Assembly: GCA_040954595.2 (NCBI GenBank)
Contig: CM082596.2
Coordinates: forward strand, 8,680,001 to 8,744,000
DNA: 64,000 nucleotides
Direction of reading: 5' to 3'
Source of the DNA: Balanoglossus misakiensis
Lineage: Eukaryota; Hemichordata
Under the pieces are notes generated by a model. The model had not been told where the DNA came from and did not search any database. It worked only from the letters and a program-made list of their open reading frames with translations. Below, one piece after another: positions 14,115 through 26,961 of this stretch. The translations under genes were made by a program, and so were the position numbers. Within the stretch, counting starts at the first letter, position 1. Each line of letters starts with the position of its first letter.

Positions 14115-15481
14115 TTAAATGTTTTTTCCACATTCATTGCATGCAAATGGTCTCTCATTTGAATGGATCCTCATGTGGCTCTTCTGATGGCCACTCCATC
14201 TAAATGTTTTCCCACATTCTTTACATGCAAATGGTCTTTCATTCGAATGGATCCTCATGTGTTCCTTTAGACTGTCTCTCCGTGTAAATGTTTTTCCACA
14301 TTCATTGCATGCAAATGGTCTTTCATTTGAATGGATCCTCATGTGTCTCTTCTTAGTGCCACTCTTTGTAAATGTTTTTCCACATTCTTTGCATGCAAAT
14401 GGTCTTTCATTTGAATGGATCCTCATGTGGCTCTTCTGATGGCCACTCCGTCTAAATGTTTTCCCACATTCTTTACATGCAAATGGTCTTTCATTTGAAT
14501 GGGTCTTCATGTGTTTCTTTAGACTCCCTCTCCGTCTAAATGTTTCCCCACATTCTTTACATGTAAATGGTCTTTCATTTGAATGGATCCTCATGTGTTT
14601 CTTTAGACTGTCTCTCCATGTAAATGTTTTTCCACATTCATTGCATGCAAATGGTCTTTCATTTGAATGGATCCTCATGTGTTTCTTTAGACTGTCTCTC
14701 GATGTAAATGTTTTTCCACATTCATTGCATGCAAATGGTCTTTCATTTGAATGGATCCTCATGTGGCTCTTCTGATGGCCACTCCGTCTAAATGTTTTCC
14801 CACATTCTTTACATGCAAATGGTCTTTCATTTGAATGGATCCTCATGTGTTCCTTTAGACTCTCTCTCCGTGTAAATGTATTTCCACATTCATTGCATGC
14901 AAATGGTCTTTCATTTGAATGGATCCTCATGTGTCTCTTCTTAGTGCCACTCTTTGTAAACGTTTTTCCACATTCTTTGCATGCAAATGGTCTTTCATTT
15001 GAATGGATCTTCATGTGTTTCTTCTGATCGCCACTCCATTTAAATGTTTTCCCACATTCTTTACATGCAAATGGTCTTTCATTTGAATGGGTCTTCATGT
15101 GTTCCTTTAGACTCCCTCTCCGTCTAAATGTTTTCCCACATTCATTGCATTCAAATGGTCTTTCATTTGAATGGATCCTCACGTGTGTCTTCTGATGGCC
15201 CCTCTGTGTAAATGTTTTCCCACATTCATTGCATGCAAATGGTCTTCCATTTGAATGGATCTTCATGGGTTTCTTCCGACTGCCTAATGTGTGGTTTCCT
15301 ATGTGGCTGCATGACTGTGCCTTAAACTCATCACTTGTTTTGCTGGCATGATCACCACACTCTTCAAGTACTAACCATCTTCGGCCCTGTCCACTGTTGC
15401 AATCGTGATGCAACATGTCTGATCCACCAAGTTCTTGACCATGTTCAACATGTTGACTGCTGACATCATCCAGTAGGCTCA
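14115..15481 (-). CDS. C2H2 zinc-finger gene, unit 2, finger-array exon (3'-truncated)
   Basis: Same gene as at 6006 but with a longer leader: after EECG it continues DHASKTSD... to KPMKIHSNGRPF, a segment deleted in units 1, 3 and 4. Thirteen complete SNERPF-linked C2H2 fingers follow. An extra T in a T-run near 14118-14123 then shifts the frame, giving CGKNI and a stop at 14115. At least one further finger is readable downstream in another frame (about 14022-14100), so the original array was longer. The shift removes terminal fingers but leaves most of the protein intact. It could be a real truncation or a homopolymer sequencing error. Confidence 0.85.
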
Positions 15482-15947
15482 CTTGAATATGGCCAGAGTG
15501 TGCCAGAGTGTGGATTATCAGTGATACATCTGTTGGATGATAACAAAACAGCTACTTAAATACAGGCTTCAAGCACACTTAATAAGTAACATTACTACTG
15601 ATTACCAATCACATCGTCTCAGGGTGTCAGGAGACAGATTCCCTCTTCTGAACCCCCCCCCCCCCACACACACCCTTTAACGTTGCCGGCTAATGGCTGA
15701 TGCCCATCTTGAGATAGGTTATACTGAAGATAACTTAAGCAATCATGTATGAGCAGACTGATTATTTGTTGATGTGCTGAACTATTGGCAAAGAATGATC
15801 ACAACAATGGTGTGATTGACTTCAAGGGAACACCCACTTTCAATTTGTATACATCATCTTTCTCCAAAGGGAAAGCTTTGTTTTGTTTCAAGAGACAAGA
15901 AACAGCAGGACTAGTAATATGTAACAAAAGAGATTATGCTTGCTTAC

Positions 15948-16070
15948 CATCAAAGGATTCAGCACCCTCTTCAAATCGATGTGTTACTTTACTATGTGAT
16001 GATTCCAACAGTCTGCCAAGTTCATGTAACTTATTTGAATGTCTGTACTGTGTGCACACTTCAGAACATT
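15948..16070 (-). CDS. Upstream coding exon of unit-2 zinc-finger gene
   Basis: Equivalent of the 7344-7466 exon, with the same acceptor, donor and 123-bp length. The intron to the finger exon carries the shortest poly-C tract of the array (13 C, 15653-15665). Confidence 0.7.
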
Positions 16071-17287
16071 CTGGAAAAGTAAGGCATGAGTATTAAGTTA
16101 CATAAGGTGACAGTCTATATTTTCTTTGTGCATGACCATTCCCAATAAACAACTATGAATAATGCAAACATTACATTAATCCAAAACCCCTGACTTGCTG
16201 CACCAGGGTTTACGTTAAAATTTAGAGTATACCGCGGGTAGTTACCATATACATGTAGTTTATACATTGTTGTTGTGGTGGTTGATTTCTTTAAAAATTA
16301 CACAATTTACAAAACCCCTGCAAGTATGTGGACAGCAAAACTAGATTGCGTCACCAGTCACAGTGGATTAGAGGGTGAGCAGTGAAAAAAAAAACATGAA
16401 CCATGATGGTTTGAGGTGGTGTCTGGAGGGAAACATGTTGGTCATCATTCAGAATCTTTAAATTCTGACTGGCCAAACCCCACACATATCTGTTGCATAT
16501 TTTTTTAAAACTCTAAAGCCATTTTTTCAAGCTTGTTAAAAAAACAACTGAAGACTTTATGGGGATATTCCCTGTGGAAAAGCGCATATACTTGGATCTT
16601 TTCGATGCTTGGTGCACGTGTTGAGCAAAACCAGGGTCCCTATAAATTTTATCACAAGGTCATGAAACAAAGTTGGATGCTAGTCGATAGCCTAGGCTTT
16701 GTTTTAAAGTGTGAATCACCTACTCCCAAAAATCAAAGCTTGTTACTGCTTGCAGTCAAGTGACACCTACCATAGACAGTAGAGGGGGTAACAGGAAATA
16801 CCATTTCAGATAATTTGCTTATGTAGATGTACATGGTGACTAAATCAGATAGGTTGCCAAATTGAACTTGAAGAGACAGTCACTTTTTAGGATTTTTTAG
16901 GATTTCCAGACGACACCCCATTCACCTTCAAACCTTGCAGAAGTATAATATGAACAGACAGTCTGTAACAGTCTTGTATTATTACGTTCGTTCCCATCTG
17001 GATTCGAACGATAATGTTGATCTAAATGTTATCACACTTGTGTAATTGGTTTGTGAAGTTCATTCCAACTTTGCTACAGTTGTTGTACAGTTTATATGCT
17101 TTGCGGCAAACACAAACAGGATTAATGGTTTCTTACCCGGTAGGATGCTTCGCCAGTTTGTTTAAATAAGACAATAAAACGAGTCAACTGATTGGCGCTA
17201 CCCTGACTTTATTTAATAGCCCTGTGTGTGGTAAAAGTTTCGCGGGAATACTGCAAATCCAACGTGTTTAGTCGCTGTCGGTTCACC

Positions 17288-17857
17288 ATGGCCGAGTATA
17301 TGTTCAAGGTTGAGTTTTCCTATTATTCTCAAACGCGGATTGTGCCAGTCTTCATTTCTGACGAGGACTTTCACAGTATGTCTTATAGCGACTTCGAAAA
17401 CAGAATCACTAGTGATACTCCGTATCTGCGAAGGATGGTCTCACTTCGTCTGCAAGTCATGGATTACGAAGGGCAAAGAATTGACCTTCCGACGACAAAC
17501 AGATTCAGACAACTTATTGACGACAACGCATCTAAAAAGGGAGGAACACTCAACGTGAAATTGTTCGTTCTCGACGGTACCTCGCCATCCATAAAACGTT
17601 CACATTCTGGTGATTCTGAGATCGATCACTGTACTCCACAGAGTCATTCTATTGCGAGTAAAAGAACGCGAACTAAATTGCAGTACGCTCAAGATGAAAG
17701 GGGACCGGAAGTCAACAAACTGAAGCCGACTGATGGACCGACCATAGAAAACCGCCGCGATGTACTTGGTGAAAAACTAGACACTCTGACTAAAGCAAAA
17801 ATTGTCATGGAACGAGAACTGACTGACCTAAAAGCCCCTCCACCGCAGAAGGTGTAG
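17288..17857 (+). CDS. Hypothetical protein inside Tc1/mariner-like element
   Basis: I chose the ATG in good Kozak context (CACCATGG) at 17288 rather than the upstream in-frame start at 17228. The 189-residue product opens with MAEYMFKVEFSYYSQTRIVP, a beta-rich stretch (about residues 1-90) that vaguely resembles ubiquitin-like or PB1-type folds. It continues with a serine-rich, basic linker and a C-terminal segment with coiled-coil character (about 155-185). The longest plus-strand ORF in the element; its 3' end overlaps the antisense HTH ORF. Function unknown; it may be a captured host exon. Confidence 0.45.
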   Translation: MAEYMFKVEFSYYSQTRIVPVFISDEDFHSMSYSDFENRITSDTPYLRRMVSLRLQVMDYEGQRIDLPTTNRFRQLIDDNASKKGGTLNVKLFVLDGTSPSIKRSHSGDSEIDHCTPQSHSIASKRTRTKLQYAQDERGPEVNKLKPTDGPTIENRRDVLGEKLDTLTKAKIVMERELTDLKAPPPQKV

Positions 17858-18029
17858 TGTACGAAAAGTCACCCGTGTTGACAAACTTTTGACAAATGGT
17901 ACATACGGTCGACTTCGAAATGCCGATCGCGCGTGATATCTGTCCATATGACCTGCCCTCGAGGTACATTTCCACAATTTTCTCACGTACAGCTTGTGGT
18001 GTTGGTATACCGCCTTTCCCGCGAATCAT
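17805..18029 (-). pseudogene. Paired-type HTH fragment of a Tc1/mariner transposase
   Basis: Starting at ATG 18029, the first 55 or so residues (GKGGIPTPQAVREKIVEMYL, then SRAIGISKSTVCTICQKF) have the spacing of the first helix-turn-helix of PAX/Tc1 DNA-binding domains. The frame then runs into unrelated sequence and stops, with no second HTH and no DDE domain. It is a transposase N-terminal remnant, possibly the first exon of a deleted gene. Confidence 0.6.
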
Positions 18030-18473
18030 GTTTTATTGTCCACTAGCAGTTCGAAGACAGAGAGCAAAAGGGAAGGACTGGACACGCACGCGTAGATAAA
18101 AGTCTTGCTTTAGCAAGCAATGTGAAGTGTAAGACGATCCTCTTACGACACCCGTAATACCCCACTGTTAGTATTGTAATCAATCTCGATATAACCTCTT
18201 TGAATTTACCGCAACATCAACAACTGGGCGCCGAAACTGAAGTAAGATAAGGAACAACTTGGCAAACCAAATGTGCAAGTATGGTAACATTTAGATCAAC
18301 ATTATCGTTCGAATCCAGATGGGAACCAATATAAGCCAATTTCTAGCATTGTATCGATATTTTGCTTCATTATCAACAGTTTCAATGTATTTGTATGACA
18401 TTATTGTTCAAAATTCGAAGAAAACGCTTAGCACACAACATCTTTTTCTTTGAATTTTCATCTCGCTCACCAG

Positions 18474-18663
18474 ATTATAGCCCTGTTCGTGACGTCACAC
18501 CGCGCGCGGACAAGAATACGTTTGAATGTTTGACAGACTCGAATTATCAAACTCAAGAGTAACATATGCATATGTTACTCTTGAGTTTGATAATTCGAGT
18601 CTGTCAAACATTCAAACGTATTCTTGTCCGCGCGCGGTGTGACGTCACGAACAGGGCTATAAT
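18474..18663. repeat. Perfect 95-bp inverted repeat at LINE 5' junction
   Basis: Two 95-bp arms with no spacer (18474-18568 and 18569-18663) are exact reverse complements. The left arm is ordinary unit sequence, also found at 44874 and 54114. The right arm is its mirror copy, lying directly between the target and the 5' end of the LINE. Confidence 0.92.
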
Positions 18664-21265
18664 AGACTCAGTTGTTCTCCAACATTGCGAATGTCTTTTT
18701 GTTGAAATCCTACTTGAAAAGAGCAAGGTCATCATAGGTGTCTTATATCGCAGACCAAATACACCTACTCAGGAATTTTTAACCAGTTTATCAGATTGTC
18801 TTGATAATCTACGCATTACCAACAAAAAATGCGTTTTACTAGGGGATTTCAATATAAATATAGGTGGCGATAACACTGTCTTTAATGAATATATCGCTAC
18901 TCTTAGTGGTAATAATTTTTATCAAATCATGGATGTACCGACCAGAATAACTACTCACACCTCCACATTAATAGATCATTGTCATGTAAATTTTCGTGAC
19001 CAGTTTATTGAAAATGGGACAGTACAGACTGATATAAGTGACCATTATCCCATCTTTGCCATCTTTAAGGATTTACGCCATGTATTCAATGTTGAAACAA
19101 CTGACTTCAAGTGTGATTTTTCTTCATTTGATCCAGTTTCTTATAAAAATGACTTTGCAAATATTTCTTGGCAGGATGTTTACGACTCTAATGATCCGAA
19201 TGTTGCCTATAATACCTTTTACAAATTGTTTCATGATATGGCAACAAGACACGTACCAGTCAAACGGTGTTCAAACCAGCGTAAGCGCTTACGGAAACCA
19301 TGGATCACAAAAGGACTTCTGGTCTCAATCAAAAACAAGCATAAGATGTTCTCCAAAACAAAACGCCATTCTGCAAGCTCATCTATTCATCAAGAGTACA
19401 AACTTTATCGCAACCTGTTAACAAAGCTGATGCGACGAGCAAAAAAGAAGTATTTTTGTGATAAATTGCAACTGTCTGTAGCCTCTGGGAAGGACCACAA
19501 AAAATGGCAAGTCATCAATGAAATCCTGAACAAAAATTCAAAGGTTAATGCTCCACAAAAAATAAAAGATGACAAAAACCCTGGGAATTTTGTTACTAAA
19601 AATATTGATATAGCTGACGCTTTTAATTCTTTTTTTGTCAACATTGGACAAAATCTAGCATCACAAATACATTGTAGCACTAATTTCAATGATTACCTTG
19701 GTATTTGTCATTTTAATTCTTTCTTTTTCCATCCTGTGCACTCTGGTGATATACTCAGAGAAATTAATTTATTAGACCATTGTAAAGCTGCTGGTTTTGA
19801 TGAAATATATCCAAAACTTGTAAAGGAAGCAGCTGATTATATTACAGAACCATTTGCTCATATTGTTAATATTTCCTTGTCACAGGGTATTTTTCCAGAG
19901 AAACTGAAAATGGCAAGAGTAACACCAATTTTTAAAAAGGGCTGTGTTCATGAAATAGGAAACTACAGACCTATCTCTGTCTTGCCAATATTTAGTAAGC
20001 TGTATGAGTCTATTGTAAATAAGCAACTGTGTTCTTTTTTCGAAAAATTTGATATTCTCACTAACAGCCAATATGGATTTCGTAAGAAATATAGTACTAA
20101 GTTAGCTTTAGCAGATCTCACAACTGAAATATCAAAGCACATTGATAACGGTCTTGTTACCTTTGGTATCTTTATTGATTTTAAAAAGGCATTTGATACG
20201 ATTAACCACACAATTTTGTTAGCTAAGCTATGCCACTATGGGATTAGGGGATCCACACTTAATTGGTTTAAGACTTATATAGAAGACCGACAGCAGTATG
20301 TCAAGGTCAATAATTGCACTTCAAAAGCGAAAAGGATCTCCTGTGGGATTCCACAGGGATCAATTCTAGGTCCACTTCTTTTTTTAGTATATATAAATGA
20401 TATCTGCAGTTCCTCAGACTATTTTCAATTCAGGTTATTTGCTGACGATACCAATTTATTTTGTTCAGATAAGCAGGACAAAATCGATCTTGCCACTCTG
20501 AATGTTGAGCTAACTAAAGTACAGACCTGGTGTAAGTCAAATAAACTTACTATTAATATTGACAAAACAAACTATGTTATTTTCAAAACAGCCCAGGCGA
20601 AGTTTAAGCCTGAGGGAGATTTATATGTCTCTGATTTACCATTACATAATGTTTCTTCTGCTGTTTATCTTGGAGTTACTCTTGACTCATCATTATCCTG
20701 GAAGTCTCACATCAACATTATTTTTAAGAAGGTTAGCCAAAAAATCGGTATTATTTCATATGTACGCCATTATCTCCCTAAGTCTATAATTTTATTATTA
20801 TACAATTGTCTTATCCTTCCCCATATAATGTATTGTATCGAAATATGGGGAAATGCGTATAAAACCTATTTAGATTGTATTTTCAAATTGCAAAAGAGAC
20901 TTGTAAGACTTATAACATTTTCTAGCCCCAATACACATAGCGCACCACTTTTTCAGCAACTTGGAATTCTTAATGTTTACAAACTCTGTAAATTTCAAAC
21001 TTGTGTTTTTGCGTATGATCTAAAGGCAGGGCATTACGCCCACTCACTAGATCGCTATGCTTCATTTGTATCACACAAATATTTTACAAGATTTGCCTCT
21101 ACTGATAAGTTTACGCTTCCCAAAGTAAAACTTACTTCATCTCAAAATAATTTATACTATTCTATTGCCAAGCATTGGAATGAAATTCCTACACAAATAA
21201 AATCAATTCAATCAAGGAATTTATTTAAAAGCTCTCTGAAAATGTATCTGTTGAGCATAGATTAA
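18664..21265 (+). CDS. LINE endonuclease/reverse transcriptase polyprotein, N-terminally truncated
   Basis: About 866 codons with no stop or frameshift. The open frame extends upstream to an ATG at 18566, but that lies in the inverted target copy and is artificial. Visible parts in order: the C-terminal half of an APE-type endonuclease (VIIGVLYRRP, LLGDFNINI, SDHYPIF near the start); a linker; then reverse transcriptase with NYRPISVLP, the first catalytic Asp in FIDFKKAFDTINH, GIPQGSILGPLLF and the FADDT active-site box; and a C-terminal thumb-like region. No RNase H or zinc knuckle is seen. The intact frame suggests a young insertion, but the lost N-terminus makes it immobile. Confidence 0.9.
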
Positions 21266-21490
21266 TTTAACCTCTTTTATAAACCTGTTTACTTTATCAC
21301 CGCGTTGTTTGACTACCAACTATTGTTTTGTGATATGAATTGGCAATTATATTAATTGTTTCAATGATTTGTATGTATTTAGGGCCAGGGACACGACTAG
21401 TTCCACTAGAACTACTTCCCTGGTCCGCACCAGTTATGTAAAATGCATCTTTCTGGTGAAATAAATCTATCTATCTATCTATCTATCTAT
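18664..21490 (+). mobile_element. CR1/Jockey-type non-LTR retrotransposon, 5'-truncated
   Basis: A LINE copy unique to unit 2. It enters within the endonuclease domain, contains a complete reverse transcriptase, has a short 3' UTR and ends in a TCTA microsatellite tail (21466-21490) instead of poly-A. The target reads ATATGC before the insertion and ATGATGGACAC after it, matching the empty site at 54205. No ordinary target duplication is seen; instead the 5' flank is duplicated in inverted orientation. Confidence 0.9.
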
Positions 21491-22896
21491 GATGGACACA
21501 TACCAGCTCTTGTCAAGTGGTTGCAAATTAGGGATGATCTTGGTGTGGCATCCATTTGGTTTCCACTTTTCGACAATGCACTCTGGAACGTGTTGACTTC
21601 CTCCATTTTACTCTTGAAATGTTTCGAGTACTGAAGTTAGTGTCGGTTTCGGTTTCGGATTCATTTTCGGATTCAGGTTCGAGAGACTGAAAGTTACAGC
21701 ATTTTCGTATTTTCGGGCGACCATCGCGGTTTGGCATCTGCAGTACAAGTATGAAAATAACTCTGTACAAAATATGGATATAACTCTCTCGACATGTTAT
21801 GTATGATAATTTTGGCACCAAAACTCTGTTTTTTTACATCGGAAATTGTTAAATACATATTTTATCATCGAAAAACATACTTCGATGATAAAAAGATAAT
21901 ATTTTGTAATTTTCGGCTTGAATAAATATTGTTTGGGTGAGAAAAATGTCATACATAACAAGTATCAGCGGTGGGGATTGGAGTCAGGGAAACAGACTAG
22001 TATCATTCAACTCGGCGATACTGAAATAAGCCTCGGATTCGGTTTCAGTTTCGGATTCGGAATCGGTTTCGAGAGACTGAAAATTTCGAGGGCATCTGCG
22101 TACGAGTATGAAAATTACTTTGCTAAAACACCAATAAATTTGATTTGTGTGTGAGTCTATCTAAAACACACTGGGTATGGTGACCAGGCTACACCTTGGC
22201 ACATACACCGAGAATAGCCAAGACAGAGAAAAGAACAGCAAAAAAGATCACCAAAGCTAAAAACAGCGCCTAAACTCTATGTCTGATTTTAATCTGATTG
22301 CCGTGGACCCTGAGTGAACTCCAGCAGTGCCATGATACGCTGACAATAACATGAATTCAATCACACATTTTGTTGTACAGTTTTTTTCAGTTAGAAAAGG
22401 ATGGGTAACATTGTCAATATAATCTTACAGGCCATTCCCTTTACCTCCAGTATACCTAATTATGGAAATCGAGAAAAAAACTATTCAAATTCCTTAGCAC
22501 CTTCAAAGTTCCATGAGGCAACTAAAATCGGTCAACTGTTTAGATTTACATAAACACTTTATCATTTACATGTTCTGTAATTTGATGTTATATGCTTTGG
22601 ATTATGAAATTGATATTCAAGAGGAATACTTTGAATCAATGCCAGGGTTTTGGCCAAGTGGTTGGGTGCCATTTTCCTTGTTGTGTGATTATGTTTAAAG
22701 TCCACAGCAATGCAAAAACATAGGGCCAGGGGCACCAAGGTCCTATATGGATGGTGCTGCAAAGAAATTTAGTCTTCTACCGAATAATCTCTACAAGTTT
22801 ATTTCTATGGCTAAAGACCATCTTCCATGAAATACATGAAGAGAGACCTGAATGGTCGACATTAGCAATCCTGAGGCTGTTGTATATGGATCAAAC

Positions 22897-22993
22897 CACA
22901 GGTGCTCGTGGACTTGTGCTAGGGCGACTTCCGAAGGAATTCCGAAGGACTTCCTTCGGAAGTCGCCCTAGCACAAGTCCACGAGCACCTGTG
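22897..22993. mobile_element. 97-bp hAT foldback MITE (unit 2 end)
   Basis: An almost complete palindrome beginning CACAGGTGCTCGTGG, flanked by an 8-bp duplication GATCAAAC (22889-22896 and 22994-23001). Units 1 and 4 have the empty site (10430 and 55613). The 8-bp duplication indicates hAT. Confidence 0.88.
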
Positions 22994-25900
22994 GATCAAA
23001 CTACTTTTTCAAAAACAAAATTATAATAACTTATACATACAAAATGAAATCCCAACACAATAAAGTGTGGCAACACAATTTATTAAAGTTGAATAAACAG
23101 AAACAAGTCTTTCCAATTTTCAAGCGGGGGAATAAATAATCTTACACTAGCTGCATGCCAAGTTGGCGGTGACAAAAATGCGATTTCAACATGAAAACAA
23201 ACTGAGAATCTTCAAACGAATAATACAGGTATTCTCAGTAATATCGTATTGATAGAGTTCATATACCACAATATTTACACTGATCTGATGACAGTAAATA
23301 TAAATAGCAGCTGCTGTACAAAAGTGGTCTTTTTCTTTGATATTTCAAAATGACTGACATGAAGTGCGCCCTCATATGATGGCTACGCATGACTGATAAC
23401 ATTCATTGGAAAATACTTCAGAAACTACATTTGCATTGATATGTCACACTCTGCAGAAAGATAACAAAATCAATGCTAACTTCTAGCAAATACAAACTGT
23501 ACCATAAATTAATCTGTCCAATAGGGAAAAAATTGACGTTTTCACAGCCACTAGATTTGCATGTCAAAAAGTTACAGGCTCTCTCCCTCACAAAAACTGG
23601 TCAATCCCTTCTCTTACAACCCCCCCCCCCCTCCCACCCTGTATTCTCAACAATTCAACAATCCCCTGACGCCCACTCTAACCCTGGTCAGATAAACTTC
23701 ACACCTCTCATGGCAATAATATATTGTGCGTATCATTTTCTTGGTCAAAAGGAAAATATGAAACCCTACCCTCCCATCCCATCCAAACCAAACCCCGCGC
23801 AACCAATCCATAAATATGTGTCTCTATGTATTTGTTTCAAATGTGCTCTCAACACAAAAATACAAAAGCAAACAAGACGATAGTCACAGAGAAAAATAGT
23901 GTCAAGGACACTGTGGTCCCATTTGAGGATTATGCGGAAACAGTGACACACCAGAATAAAAATTACAGATGACATTGCAAGCAGATATGATCTTACCATA
24001 TAGAAATATGGAATGTAAAAAAATTAACAAGGAACATGCCCAATAAACTGTCATGTGTCATGGCAGTCTTACAAGTGGTGCTAGAAAAAATATGACCAAA
24101 AATTGTCTGTACACACACATACGAGGAGCAACTTCTTTCAGTCAGCCCTGGAACAGACAGACAGACAGACACATACTGACCTGCCACTGCACTGGTAATT
24201 AAAATTTTATAGCTGGTGGTCTCTGTAACAGCTGGCCTATTAAAGTTATGTAAACATATCTTAGTTCGGGGTAACAACTCCTTGTAAACAGTAACTTTAA
24301 AAACAACTGGACAATTGGTTTAGGAGAGGATTTGCTAACCAAAAACAAAGAAACTTACAAAAAACACTCGCTAAATATTGAATATTTCTGATATCAGAAT
24401 TGAATAAAAGTTGCACAAATACATGTATGTGTTAAGAAATTATATCCTAAATTTCAAAGCAATCAGAGAAAAAACAAATTTCAAAGCAATCCAACAAGCA
24501 GTTTCACAAAAAATATTTGTTCAAAAATGGCAAAAACACAAATATGCTAATATCACCAAAATTGTACAATATCTTACTTCAATCACTACAAGGAACATGC
24601 TGCCAAAGTTCAATGCAATATGACAAGCGGTTTCAGAGAAAACAATTTTTGACCAAAATTTCAAAAATTTCCCCAATAACACCTTGATGCAAATATCACA
24701 TTTTTAAAAAACATATTACTTAGGTTACCCCTACGAACATGCCTACCAAATTGCAAAGCAATCTGGCATGTGGTTTTAAAGAAAATTTTTTTTTTACCAA
24801 AAATGGCAAATATTGCTCAAAATTATAAATATGCAAATTTTGCAACAATTTGAACAAAACTATGGTTACTCAGACAACCATTAGGAAGCTTCATACTAAA
24901 CTTTAAAGAAGTAAGCCCATCACTTTCAGAAATGAAGACTTTTTACCAATACCATGGAAAAATACAAAAAAAATGCATAAAAAATAGGAAATCGATAATA
25001 TTAGCTCAAAACATACAGGACTGTATGAGGTTGACATAAGGTACGTGCATACCAATTTTCAAATCAATATGACCAGTGGTTGTCGAGTTTTTGAGTTTTG
25101 ACCAATTTCACATTTTCCCAGCTAATTTGCATATTTTGGCAATGACAACTTCATTTGAACAAACTCCCATCTACAGCCCTGCCTGCATCTACACACCAAA
25201 TATCGAGGTCATACGCGCTGCGGGACATACAGACATATATCCATCCATCCATCCATCCATCCATCCATACATACAGACACAACCGATCCCATAAGGTCCC
25301 ATGGTACATACCAATGGGACCTAAAAATCAATAGCTGTTACCTCGATTTTGTAATCATTACTATAAGTATCAATTGAATACCTCTACATACACACATATC
25401 TGACAAATCCATACTTTGGTCCAATTTCTCTCTTTAAAAAAAGTATTTTATTCGAGAATTCAGACAGAAAATAAAATATTTCCATATCTTATGACATGCA
25501 TTGATCAACACATCTTGAAACATGAATATCCCTCCACGACCATCAAAAATATATTTCAAATTCTCTCCATAAATATGCATTATAGGCTTAATGAAATATA
25601 TAATAACTAACACATTCCCAGTCACACAAGATTCCTGGGCATTCCGTGAATTACTACAGAGGTTTTCCAGGAATATTAACAGCGTACAATATCCTTTTTC
25701 AGAGATACAGAAATTAATGAATTCTGTACAGCAACATACATAGTTGATTTTTTAATCATGGTCTTCATATACAGCTGTGAATTTGATTCATCAAGTCTTT
25801 TACAGAGTTGCTGTAATTTCAAGCAGACTTTACGAGAATAACGCATCTTGGAAAACCCTCTTTCGACTCTGAGGTCGAACATGACCAATCCAAAACAATG

Positions 25901-26011
25901 GATTTGGATCAAACCACTGTGGTGAAAGGGTTAAACTACTACTAATTGAAAAGACCAGTTACACATGATTCATAGGTGAAATTTGGCAGCTGTGATTGAA
26001 AAGAAATGTCA

Positions 26012-26961
26012 TCATGGTCTTTCATTTGAATGGATCCTCATGTGCCTCTTCTGATGGCCACTCTGTCTAAATGTTTTCCCACATTCTTTACATGCAAATG
26101 GTCTTTCATTTGAATGGATCCTCATGTGTTTCTTTAGACCTTCTCTCCATGTAAATGTTTCCCCACATTCATTGCATTCAAATGGTCTTTCATTTGAATG
26201 GATCCTCATGTGGCTCTTCTGATGGCCACTCCGTCTAAATGTTTTCCCACATTCTTTACATGCAAATGGTCTTTCATTTGAATGGATCCTCATGTGTTCC
26301 TTTAGACTGTCTCTCCGTGTAAATGTTTTTCCACATTCATTGCATGCAAATAGTCTTTCATTTGAATGGATCCTCATGTGGCTCTTCTGATGGCCACTCC
26401 GTCTAAATGTTTTCCCACATTCTTTACATGCAAATGGTCTTTCATTTGAATGGATCCTCATGTGTTCCTTTAGACTGTCTCTCCGTGTAAATGTTTTTCC
26501 ACATTCATTGCATGCAAATGGTCTTTCATTTGAATGGATCCTCATGTGTTCCTTTAGACTGTCTCTCCGTGTAAATGTTTTTCCACATTCATTGCATGCA
26601 AATGGTCTTTCATTTGAATGGGTCTTCATGTGTTCCTTTAGACTGTCTCTCCGTGTAAATGTTTTTCCACATTCATTGCATGCAAATGGTCTTTCATTTA
26701 AATGGATCCTCATGTGTTTCTTCTCATCGCCACTCCATCTAAATGTTTTTCCACATTCTTTACATGCAAATGGTCTTTCATTTGAATGGGTCTTCATGTG
26801 TTTCTTTAGACTCCCTCTCCGTCTAAATGTTTTCCCACACTCTTCAAGTACTAACCATCTTCGGCCCTGTCCACTGTTGCAATCGTGATGCAACATGTCT
26901 GATCCACCAAGTTCTTGACCATGTTCAACATGTTGACTGCTGACATCATCCAGTAGGCTCA
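26012..26961 (-). CDS. C2H2 zinc-finger gene, unit 3, finger-array exon
   Basis: The frame encodes the shared leader (VSLLDD...RRWLVLEECG), the same degenerate first finger as units 1 and 4, and nine complete SNERPF-linked C2H2 fingers, ending at HSNERP and TGA. TRRDSLKEH helices occur four times and RRSGHQKSH twice. Its 5' exon lies at 43569-43691, so the intron has grown from about 0.5 kb to 16.6 kb through the RAG1-like transposon, which is transcribed in the same direction. Whether the gene is still spliced correctly is unknown. Confidence 0.87.

Larger units (their letters stand above)
16985..18331. mobile_element. Tc1/mariner-like element carrying two ORFs
   Basis: A 1.35-kb insertion present only in unit 2, with TA on both sides (16983-16984 and 18332-18333). 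Long inverted repeats of about 40 bp include GTTCCCATCTGGATTCG at the left; the outermost six bases do not match. It carries a plus-strand ORF of 189 codons (17288) and a minus-strand paired-type helix-turn-helix fragment (18029-17805). No DDE catalytic domain is visible, so it cannot move itself. The TA target and paired-type HTH both fit the Tc1/mariner group. Confidence 0.7.

Noticed and set aside
18566-18663. ATG at 18566 as the true start of the LINE ORF
   Set aside because: It lies inside the mirror copy of target DNA; the LINE begins at about 18664.
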